Below, in pieces: positions 1 to 6,328 of a DNA stretch of 8,588 nt. Where the stretch lies: positions 6,621-15,208 of the forward strand of contig PLKU01000500.1 of assembly GCA_003140705.1 (NCBI GenBank), in the 5' to 3' direction. The stretch's first letter is position 1. Every line of letters begins with the position of its first letter. This DNA comes from Acidobacteriaceae bacterium (lineage in GTDB: Bacteria > Acidobacteriota > Terriglobia > Terriglobales > Acidobacteriaceae). The position numbers and the translations under genes are program-made. The notes below the pieces were generated by a model, which saw only the letters and a list, made by a program, of their open reading frames with translations, ran no database searches and was not told where the DNA came from.

Positions 1-3000
1 ACAGCTTCCTGCTGAATGGCGTGGATGCCAGCAACCTGTTCAACGGCAAGAGCACCAGCCAGGTGTCCTCGGCGCGCGTGATCAACTCAACCGGCGCCCA
101 GACCAGCCCCGGCGGCGGTGGCGGCGCAATTCTGTCCGTCGCCTCCATTTATCTCACCATCGGCAACGCCATACCCACGCCGGCGCCCGAAACCATTTCG
201 GAAGTGCGCGTCAACGCCTCGATGTATGACGCGGAGCAGGGATCGACTTCCGGCGCGCACATCGATCTCAGCACCGCTTCAGGCACCAATACCTGGCACG
301 GCACGGTCTACGCGCACCGCGGCACCAGCTGGATCAACGCCGCTCCATTCTTCTTCAACCAGGATCCGGACGTTCCGGCGAATGACAAGGTGCCGGGATT
401 GAACCGTTACGTCCTCGGCGGCACCGTTGGCGGTCCCCTTATCAAGGACAAGCTGTTTGGGTTCGTCTCTTTTCAACACCTGCATGTGGCGGATCAGGAG
501 ATCGGCGACTCCTTCATGGACGTTCCCATAGGCCTCACGGACGACCGTTCTGCAAACGCAATTGCGAGTATCTCTAACGCCTCTTTTTGCACGCCTCAGG
601 GTCAAGCTGCCGGTTATTGCAACCCATTGGTCTCCTCCCAGATCGACCGAGACGCCCTCGTCTTGTTCAACTCACCCGCACTACCCGGCGAGCCCGGCAA
701 GTGGCTCATACCGAATGATTCCCTAAAGGGCGTTGCTCCAACTGCCTCGCATATTGACAACGCCTTCCTTCCCGGCACCGCGCGGTTCAAGGCAGACCTG
801 GCTGTCGCCGACATCGACTACAACGCCACCAAGAAGGACACGCTCAGCCTGAAGTACTTCTACCAGCACGATCCGACAATCGCGCCCTACGGATACTCCA
901 ACGTCCCTGGATTCGACGAGCACCTCGATTCCGGCACGCAGGTCGCCTCCATCATCAATACCTTTGTGATCAAGTCGAACCTCAGCACAACACAGACGCT
1001 CGGCTTCATCCGCGAGAAGAACTGGGGAGACAACATCCAGCCCTTTGGCCCAAGTTCAATCCCCGGCGGCGCTGCCGGAACCGGCTCCATCAATATGTTT
1101 GGATCGAATTACTTTCCCGGCGTCTCCGTTTACAACATACTTGGCGATAATCAGCCCTCCGGTGTCAGCCCTGTGTACCTCAACATCGGCCCCAACGCAG
1201 AAGGTCAGTCTGCCAACACCGGCGTGTTCCAGAACCGGTTGGCGCCCTCAGGCAACGCCATCTGGATTCTGGGCAAACACACGGTCAGCTTCGGGGGAAG
1301 CTATACATACACTCAGTTGAACACCATCGATAAGCGCACCGGGACAGGTACGGTTGCCAGTGACGACTTCCAGCAGTTTGTGCAAGGTTTCGTCACCCCC
1401 GGCAGTTCGGCAACTGGGTTCTATGTCACCTCATTCCTGCAGGGCAATGCGAACCGCTACTACCGCGCCAACCAGCTCGGCACCTATGTGCAGGACAAGT
1501 GGCAAATCACTCCAACCCTTTCGCTCACTGCCGGCGTTCGCTATGACTGGGATGGCGGGCTGACCGAGAAATACGGCCGCATCTTCAACTTCGAACCCAC
1601 ACTCTACAACTACAATGCAGCCTCCGACGTGATCAACAACACCGGATTGATCATCGCCGGCAACAACGCCAACGGCACCAGCGGCGTGAGCAACACCACC
1701 CTCACTGGCCGCCAGTGGGGCATCGGTCCGCGCGTTGGCGCTGCCTGGCAGCCATCAATGTTTCACAGTAAAGTGGTCGTCCGCGCAGGCGGCGGCTTGT
1801 ATTACGACCGCGGCGAACTTTTCAGCTACTTTTCGCCCGGTTACGCCATCGGCACCGTCACCGGCGGTCCCTTCGGCGTCAACCAGCAGCTGCCCTTCGT
1901 GAATACTTCAAGCTGCCCATCAGCCTCGCAGTCACTCTACCTGGACTACATTCCCACCTGCGGAGGCAACGGCGGCTTCGGTAATCCCACAGGGCCACCC
2001 ACAGACGCTGCCGGCGATCTTGAGAATCCATATGGCACCAGTCTGGAATTTGCGGCTCCCAACAACCCGAAAGCCTCGGATCTGTCGGCTCACCTGCCCA
2101 ACGTCTGCAGCATCGTGAACGAGGGATTGGGCGGTATTTCGGGAATTTGCCCGGGACCGGGAAATTCCAACGGATTGGTCACCAACAACGGCCAACCGAT
2201 CTCTCTTGGCGTCTACGACCGCGCCAACAAGCTGCCTTATACCATGAACTACACGCTAGATATTCAATGGCAGCCCAGAAATGATCTAGCCATTGAAATA
2301 GGCTATGTGGGCAACCTGGGTCGCCACCAGGTCATCCCGCTGCCATTCAATCAGCCCAAGATCGCCTCTCCCTCAAGTCCGCTCCTCGCCGGCGGCTCAT
2401 GCCCTCAGGCTTATAGCTACGGCTACAATGTCGGGTTCAACAGCTTGCCGGCGACAGCGCCTGCCTGCTTCGGATCGTCCGCCTATTATCTTGCCAACTA
2501 CGAGGGTGGCAACGTCGACCTTCGCGTTCCCTATATCGGCTACGCGGCAGAATCCATCTCCTATGTTGCGGAAGGCGTTGATGCGTACAATGCGGCACAG
2601 ATACATGTCGACAAGCGCATGAGCCATGGCATCCAGGTTGGCGCTTCGTACACCTTCTCGCACGCACTCGACGAGCAGAGCGGACTCGGCCTGTTCTATA
2701 ACGGCAACAACCCTCTCAACCTGCGCAGCGGCTATGGTTCCTCCGACTTCGACCGAACCCACGTTCTGAACTTCAACTACGTCTTCCGCCTCCCCGAGTT
2801 CGCCAAACAGAGCTCACTCGAAGGCAAATTCATCGACGGATGGTCGTTGGTCGGCGATACCGTTCTGCAAAGCGGCCAGCCCTACAGCATCATTGATTTC
2901 TCCGGCTCGATCGGCAGCATTTACTACTCAACCGCCGACGGCATTACCAACCCCATTGTGCCGCTGGCTGCAGGTTGCACGGCCAAGTCTGCCCTGACTC

Positions 3001-3479
3001 ACGCGTCCGGCGCATGGTTCCCCGTGACTGGCGTATCGGCGTTGAAGCCGAATTGCTTTACACTTCCACTGCTGCCCGCGGGTGGCCTGAACGGCGCCAT
3101 CCCACCTGATGATCCTTATGAAACCGGCTTTACCACCGGGCAACGCAACATCTTTCGCCAGGCCTTCCAGAAGCGCGCCGATGCTTCGCTCATCAAGGAC
3201 ACAAAAATTGGCGACAAGTACAGCCTCAAGTACACCTTCGATGTCTACAACCTGACCAACACTACCAGCTTCGATATTCCCGGCAACGAGGTCTCCCAAA
3301 ATGCGGGCTACAACGCCTTCCCGACTCCGGGAACGCCCGTCCTGCCGGGTACCTGTACAGCATCGGGCGTTGCGTCTGTCCCGAACAGTTTCTATAGCTG
3401 TCCGAGCGGTCTCGGCATCGTTACCCACACCATCGGCAGCCCGCGCCAGATTCAAATGTCTCTCCACTTCAACTTCTAA
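1..3479 (+). CDS. TonB-dependent receptor, Oar-like, C-terminal 1158 residues (5' end outside window)
   Basis: Outer-membrane beta-barrel transporter that takes up an unknown ligand using TonB/ExbBD energy. The frame is open to the left edge (first full codon at base 3), so the GTG at 21 is not the start; the signal peptide, any carboxypeptidase-regulatory-like domain, the TonB box and the start of the plug are missing. Plug motifs remain: LLNGVDASN (9-35), ISEVRV (195-212), SGTNTWHG (279-302) and GGTVGGP (about 417-437). The rest looks like a large barrel of alternating aromatic and polar strands, for example YVQDKWQITPTLSLTAGVRYDW (in part) near 1485-1550 and FDVYNLTN near 3240. It ends in IQMSLHFNF, with the terminal Phe expected of a BAM-inserted barrel. 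Its length fits the large acidobacterial receptors often annotated as carboxypeptidase-regulatory-like or Oar-like proteins. Twelve cysteines occur as six close pairs. The substrate cannot be read from the sequence. The family call is firm. Confidence 0.93.
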   Translation, partial: SFLLNGVDASNLFNGKSTSQVSSARVINSTGAQTSPGGGGGAILSVASIYLTIGNAIPTPAPETISEVRVNASMYDAEQGSTSGAHIDLSTASGTNTWHGTVYAHRGTSWINAAPFFFNQDPDVPANDKVPGLNRYVLGGTVGGPLIKDKLFGFVSFQHLHVADQEIGDSFMDVPIGLTDDRSANAIASISNASFCTPQGQAAGYCNPLVSSQIDRDALVLFNSPALPGEPGKWLIPNDSLKGVAPTASHIDNAFLPGTARFKADLAVADIDYNATKKDTLSLKYFYQHDPTIAPYGYSNVPGFDEHLDSGTQVASIINTFVIKSNLSTTQTLGFIREKNWGDNIQPFGPSSIPGGAAGTGSINMFGSNYFPGVSVYNILGDNQPSGVSPVYLNIGPNAEGQSANTGVFQNRLAPSGNAIWILGKHTVSFGGSYTYTQLNTIDKRTGTGTVASDDFQQFVQGFVTPGSSATGFYVTSFLQGNANRYYRANQLGTYVQDKWQITPTLSLTAGVRYDWDGGLTEKYGRIFNFEPTLYNYNAASDVINNTGLIIAGNNANGTSGVSNTTLTGRQWGIGPRVGAAWQPSMFHSKVVVRAGGGLYYDRGELFSYFSPGYAIGTVTGGPFGVNQQLPFVNTSSCPSASQSLYLDYIPTCGGNGGFGNPTGPPTDAAGDLENPYGTSLEFAAPNNPKASDLSAHLPNVCSIVNEGLGGISGICPGPGNSNGLVTNNGQPISLGVYDRANKLPYTMNYTLDIQWQPRNDLAIEIGYVGNLGRHQVIPLPFNQPKIASPSSPLLAGGSCPQAYSYGYNVGFNSLPATAPACFGSSAYYLANYEGGNVDLRVPYIGYAAESISYVAEGVDAYNAAQIHVDKRMSHGIQVGASYTFSHALDEQSGLGLFYNGNNPLNLRSGYGSSDFDRTHVLNFNYVFRLPEFAKQSSLEGKFIDGWSLVGDTVLQSGQPYSIIDFSGSIGSIYYSTADGITNPIVPLAAGCTAKSALTHASGAWFPVTGVSALKPNCFTLPLLPAGGLNGAIPPDDPYETGFTTGQRNIFRQAFQKRADASLIKDTKIGDKYSLKYTFDVYNLTNTTSFDIPGNEVSQNAGYNAFPTPGTPVLPGTCTASGVASVPNSFYSCPSGLGIVTHTIGSPRQIQMSLHFNF

Positions 3480-3495
3480 ACCACGCGGCTCGACC

Positions 3496-3533
3496 AGGAG
3501 GGCGGTCCCAACCGGGACCGCCTTTCTCCTTTT
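3496..3533 (+). terminator. Rho-independent terminator after the TonB-dependent receptor
   Basis: A perfect 9-bp GC-rich stem, GGCGGTCCC (3501-3509) with GGGACCGCC (3514-3522), closes a 4-base AACC loop and is followed by TTTCTCCTTTT (3523-3533). AGGAG (3496-3500) can also pair with CTCCT (3526-3530) across a TTT bulge, which would lengthen the stem at the cost of the T tract. It begins 17 bases after the receptor stop codon and should separate the receptor transcript from the XdhC-family gene. Confidence 0.85.
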
Positions 3534-3593
3534 GCGCCCTTCGTGAGATTCCCCTGGACCGAAAAACGAACGAATGCCCCAACTCTCCTCCAG

Positions 3594-3622
3594 TCGCAAA
3601 TCCCCGCATCCTGAGCGACAAT
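3594..3622 (+). promoter_or_regulatory. Possible promoter for the XdhC-family gene (leaderless arrangement)
   Basis: GACAAT (3617-3622) resembles a -10 box (TATAAT, 4 of 6) and lies so that transcription would start at or next to the ATG at 3629. The matching -35 position (TCGCAA, 3594-3599, 17-base spacer) is poor. The 29 bases before the ATG contain no AGGAG-like ribosome binding site, which is consistent with a leaderless mRNA. The rest of the gap, about 3534-3593, shows nothing I can name. Weak evidence from pattern and position only. Confidence 0.25.
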
Positions 3623-3628
3623 AGACGA

Positions 3629-4801
3629 ATGACCGACCTTGAACGAATTCTGCCTCTCTGGCGGGAGCTTGAAGCCGCTTCGGCGGACTACGTTCTTGCG
3701 ACGGTCGTAGCTGTCCAGGGTTCCAGCTATCGCAAGCCCGGCGCATGCATGTTGATCGCCCCGGATGGCCGCCGCGCCGGCACTGTGAGCGGGGGATGCC
3801 TCGAGGCCCAGGTGGCCGGCCGCGCCTGGTGGCTCACTGAGAACGGCCCCACCGTCCAGCGCTATTCCACGGTCGAGGAAGACGGCGATATGCCCTATGG
3901 CTCCGGCTGTGGCGGCGTGATCTTCCTTCTCTTGGAACGCCGCCCGACCGCCAGGCCGCTTCTCGCGGCACTCGAGCAAGCCTTTCACCAGCGCACTCCC
4001 ATCGCCATAGCCACAGTCCTTGAGGGCCTACAAATCGGTCGCCGCGCCTTCGCCGGCCTCGAACCCGATTCGCTCCCTGACTTTCCGCAGACAACCCAGG
4101 CCGCCGACGCCTCCCTGGTGAACCTGGCTCAGCTGGTTCTAGCTCACAAGGAGTCGATGGAAGAGCGCATTTCAATGGATGGAAGCGAAGTTCGCGTCTG
4201 GACCAACTTCCGTTCTCCCCGGCCCGGCCTTTGGATCTTCGGCGCAGGCGACGACACCAAGCCGCTGCTGAGTCTTGCAAAAGAGCTCGGCTGGTTTGTC
4301 TCCGTGGCCGACGGCCGCTCTCAACTCGCCACCCACGAGCGATTCCCCACGGCGGATGCTGTGACCGCCCTGCGCATCAATGAGCTTCCGGTCGAAAAGT
4401 CCGCTCGGCCAGCACCAACTTTCGCCGGGATGCGAACCCGTGACGCAGCCGTTATTCTCACCCACAGCTTCGAGCAGGATGCGCGCATCCTTGCCTCGCT
4501 GCTGACATTAGAAAATCCTCTCGCTTATATCGGTGTGCTCGGCCCCCAGAGGCGCACGCGAGAACTGCTCGTCGAAGTTGCGCGCCTGCTCAACCTGCCT
4601 TCTCCGGCCGCCTTTGCAGGCGAACCGTGGATCGAGCGCTCGCTCTCTCAACTGCACGCTCCCATGGGACTCGATCTCGGCGCAGAATCTGCTGAAACCA
4701 TCGCCTTTTCCATCCTCGCTGAGATTCAGCAGTCCCTCACCGCTGCAACTGCATTGCCGCTGCGTGAGGTGCGCAATACAGTCCAGACCATCTCTCCCTG
4801 A
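3629..4801 (+). CDS. XdhC/CoxI-family protein (molybdenum hydroxylase maturation factor)
   Basis: A 390-residue protein with both halves of the XdhC family. The N-terminal XdhC/CoxI domain (about 1-105) carries GSSYRKPGA (31-39), SGGCLE (54-59, conserved Cys57) and SGCGG (92-96). The C-terminal Rossmann-like domain (about 198-370) carries FGAGDD (204-209), an Asp closing the second strand (D228), ILTHSFEQD (276-284), YIGVLGPQRRT (300-310) and LHAPMGLDLGAESAETIA (342-359). Characterised members bind molybdenum cofactor and help its sulfuration and insertion into xanthine dehydrogenase or related hydroxylases in the cytoplasm. The ATG at 3629 sits just ahead of the first conserved helix. No ribosome binding site is evident. 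Terminators appear on both sides, so it is probably its own transcription unit. No xdhA/xdhB-like gene lies in the window, so its client is unknown. The family is certain; orthology to XdhC, PucA, YqeB or another paralogue is not, hence no symbol. Confidence 0.93.
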   Translation: MTDLERILPLWRELEAASADYVLATVVAVQGSSYRKPGACMLIAPDGRRAGTVSGGCLEAQVAGRAWWLTENGPTVQRYSTVEEDGDMPYGSGCGGVIFLLLERRPTARPLLAALEQAFHQRTPIAIATVLEGLQIGRRAFAGLEPDSLPDFPQTTQAADASLVNLAQLVLAHKESMEERISMDGSEVRVWTNFRSPRPGLWIFGAGDDTKPLLSLAKELGWFVSVADGRSQLATHERFPTADAVTALRINELPVEKSARPAPTFAGMRTRDAAVILTHSFEQDARILASLLTLENPLAYIGVLGPQRRTRELLVEVARLLNLPSPAAFAGEPWIERSLSQLHAPMGLDLGAESAETIAFSILAEIQQSLTAATALPLREVRNTVQTISP

Positions 4802-4805
4802 TCGC

Positions 4806-4822
4806 CCAGGTAATCTGCCTGG
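4806..4822 (+). other. Small hairpin just after the XdhC-family stop codon
   Basis: CCAGGTA (4806-4812) can pair with TGCCTGG (4816-4822), including one G-T pair, around a 3-base loop. It starts 5 bases after the stop codon but has no T tract, so it is a poor intrinsic terminator on its own. It could help protect the 3' end or assist the hairpin at 4870. TGCCTGGT recurs at 4839-4846, so other pairings are possible. Confidence 0.3.
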
Positions 4823-4869
4823 TTCACAAGATGTCTCTTGCCTGGTGAAGGATTTGGACTAGAATATGA

Positions 4870-4898
4870 ACTCTGGCGCCGTCAGAGTCTTCCCGTTT
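4870..4898 (+). terminator. Weak candidate intrinsic terminator between the XdhC-family gene and preT
   Basis: ACTCTGGC (4870-4877) pairs with GTCAGAGT (4881-4888), 8 bp including one G-T, around a GCC loop, followed by the pyrimidine-rich CTTCCCGTTT (4889-4898). The T tract is interrupted, so termination may be partial. It supports, but does not prove, that preT starts a new transcription unit. Confidence 0.4.
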
Positions 4899-4912
4899 GC
4901 AGGGCCCGATCA

Positions 4913-4928
4913 GTTGCACCCGTTGCAC
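4913..4928 (+). repeat. Two 7-base direct repeats (GTTGCAC) spaced 9 bases start to start
   Basis: GTTGCAC occurs at 4913-4919 and again at 4922-4928, with CC between, about 50-65 bases upstream of preT. Either copy could supply a TTGCAC -35 box, or the pair could be tandem half-sites for a regulator. It is short enough to be chance. Confidence 0.3.
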
Positions 4929-4952
4929 TCAAAGCCGCCGTTAGAGTAGAGA
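4923..4952 (+). promoter_or_regulatory. Tentative promoter for preT-preA-hydA
   Basis: TTGCAC (4923-4928, 4 of 6 match to TTGACA) and TAGAGA (4947-4952, a poor -10 match) are separated by 18 bases, which would start transcription around 4959 and give a short leader carrying the ribosome binding site at 4967. Another -10 choice, TAGAGT at 4942-4947, has a worse spacing. I see no riboswitch or clear inverted-repeat operator in the gap. Confidence 0.25.
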
Positions 4953-4966
4953 TACACATCCTTTGC

Positions 4967-4972
4967 TAGGAG
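4967..4972 (+). promoter_or_regulatory. Ribosome binding site of preT, decides between two ATGs
   Basis: TAGGAG lies 7 bases before the ATG at 4980, a normal spacing, but only 3 bases before an out-of-frame ATG at 4976 that opens a 30-codon frame ending at 5068. The spacing and the PreT homology both select 4980. Confidence 0.75.
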
Positions 4973-4979
4973 TCGATGG

Positions 4980-6326
4980 ATGGAATCGGCATCTTCAATA
5001 TCAAGAAATACCACCCATGCGCTCGCGGAACAACTGTCCCCGCTCACTCAGAATGCCGCGGCCATTGAGGCGGACCGCTGCCTCTACTGTTACGACGCAC
5101 CTTGTACCCATGCGTGCCCCACTCATATTGATATTCCCCGCTTCATCAAGAAAATCGCCTCCAACAATCTGCGCGGCTCCGCTGAAACCATCTTCGCCTC
5201 AAACCTCCTTGGCGCCACCTGCGCTCGCGTCTGCCCGGTGCAGGAGTTATGTGAAGGCGCATGCGTGCTTGGCGCAGATCACAAGCCCATTTCCATTGGA
5301 CGCCTGCAACGCTACGCCATGGACTACGCTCGCGACCATCGCAGCTATCCTGTCGTCAATGCCTCTCCCACGGGCCGCTCAATCGCTGTTATCGGCGCTG
5401 GCCCAGCGGGCCTCTCCTGCGCCGGCGAACTAGCCAAGCTGGGTCACACAGTCACAATCTTTGAGAAGCGTACCCAGCCCGGCGGTCTTTCCACCTACGG
5501 CATCATCGCGCTGCGTGAACCAGTCGACGTTGCGCTCAACGAAGCGCGCATGATCGAAGGCCTCGGCGTCACCATCAAAACCGGCGTCGATTTCGGCAAA
5601 GATCTTTCTCTGCCCGCGCTTCAGAAGGACTTTGACGCCGTTGTCCTCAGCGTCGGCCTCGGCCGAACCCCCGGCCTCGGGATCGAGGGTGAAGAAGCGA
5701 TTATCGATGGCTTGGAATTCATTGAAGCAAGCAAGGCGAACGCAGCGAGCTTGAAGGTCGGCCGCAACGTCATCGTCATCGGCGCCGGCAACACTGCTGT
5801 CGATTGCGCCACCATCGCCAGGCGTCTGGGCGCTGATCGCGTGACGATGGTCTATCGCCGCACCGATCGCGAGATGAGCTGCTATGAGCACGAATACGAC
5901 TTTGCCCGCAAAGAAGGCATCGAGTTTCGTTTCCTCACTCAGCCTTCGCGCGTGGTATTGGAGGGCGGCCTGGCCATCGGTCTCGAGTGTCTGGGCGTCG
6001 AATTAGGCGCGCCCGATGCATCTGGGCGTCCCTCGCCAATGGCAGTGAAGGGCTCGGAGTTTCTTCTCACCGCCGATCAGATCGTCAAGGCAATCGGCCA
6101 GATCAAGCCTTCTCTCGCTGCGGATCTCGGTTTGGAAACAATGAAAGGCTTCATCGAAGTCGACGCGAGCTTTCAAACCAGCCTTGCCGGCGTCTACGCA
6201 ATCGGCGATTGCATCCGCGCATCCGGTGCCGCCTCCACGGTCATGGCCGTGCAGGACGGTAAACTCGCCGCCGCCGCCATCCACCATTGGTTCGCGCAGC
6301 AATCTGCGCCGGTCGAGGTGAACTAG
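4980..6326 (+). CDS. preT: Dihydropyrimidine dehydrogenase, NAD(P)H-oxidising subunit PreT
   Basis: Flavoprotein/Fe-S subunit of 448 residues that takes electrons from NAD(P)H and passes them through FAD and Fe-S clusters to PreA in reduction of uracil and thymine. It corresponds to the N-terminal part of mammalian DPD and resembles the glutamate synthase small subunit. The N-terminal helical Fe-S domain has C34, C37, C42, C46 (x2, x4, x3) and C81, C85, C91, C95. By alignment from memory these match DPD Cys79/82/87/91 and Cys126/130/136/140, and Q110 matches the unusual cluster ligand Gln156. The FAD fold starts at VIGAGPAGLSCAGE (137-150) with E162; GGLSTYGI follows at 168-175. The nucleotide fold starts at VIVIGAGNTAVDCA (264-277), with YRRTD at 292-296. 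YAIGDC (406-411) closes the FAD site. First gene of a preT-preA-hydA set; its stop is 2 bases before preA. Nothing is missing. The choice of NADH or NADPH is not resolved. Confidence 0.95.
   Translation: MESASSISRNTTHALAEQLSPLTQNAAAIEADRCLYCYDAPCTHACPTHIDIPRFIKKIASNNLRGSAETIFASNLLGATCARVCPVQELCEGACVLGADHKPISIGRLQRYAMDYARDHRSYPVVNASPTGRSIAVIGAGPAGLSCAGELAKLGHTVTIFEKRTQPGGLSTYGIIALREPVDVALNEARMIEGLGVTIKTGVDFGKDLSLPALQKDFDAVVLSVGLGRTPGLGIEGEEAIIDGLEFIEASKANAASLKVGRNVIVIGAGNTAVDCATIARRLGADRVTMVYRRTDREMSCYEHEYDFARKEGIEFRFLTQPSRVVLEGGLAIGLECLGVELGAPDASGRPSPMAVKGSEFLLTADQIVKAIGQIKPSLAADLGLETMKGFIEVDASFQTSLAGVYAIGDCIRASGAASTVMAVQDGKLAAAAIHHWFAQQSAPVEVN
6315..6320 (+). promoter_or_regulatory. Ribosome binding site of preA inside the end of preT
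   Basis: GAGGTG lies 8 bases before the ATG at 6329 and within the last codons of preT. It fixes the preA start at 6329 instead of an in-frame TTG at 6287 that would add 14 residues (including RAAICAGRGELA) unlike any PreA N-terminus. The arrangement suggests translational coupling. Confidence 0.8.
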
Positions 6327-6328
6327 CC

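Noticed and set aside
21..23. GTG at 21 as the receptor start
   Set aside because: The frame is open to the left edge and the residues before it (SFLLNG) belong to the conserved plug motif, so the gene begins outside the window.
112..129. GGC/GGT-rich run encoding five consecutive glycines in the receptor plug
   Set aside because: A short simple-sequence stretch within a clear reading frame; too short to argue for a phase-variable repeat.
2928..3746. 272-codon - strand open frame spanning the receptor end, terminator and XdhC start
   Set aside because: Arg/Gly/Glu-rich composition typical of an antisense shadow, no domain, and it runs through a perfect terminator stem and two well-supported + strand genes.
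4976..5068. 30-codon frame starting at the ATG 4 bases before the preT start
   Set aside because: Only 3 bases from the ribosome binding site, out of frame with preT, no recognisable product; the ATG at 4980 has the right spacing.
6287..6328. TTG at 6287 as the preA start
   Set aside because: It would overlap preT by 40 bases and add 14 residues with no family match; ATG at 6329 has GAGGTG 8 bases upstream and begins the conserved N-terminus.
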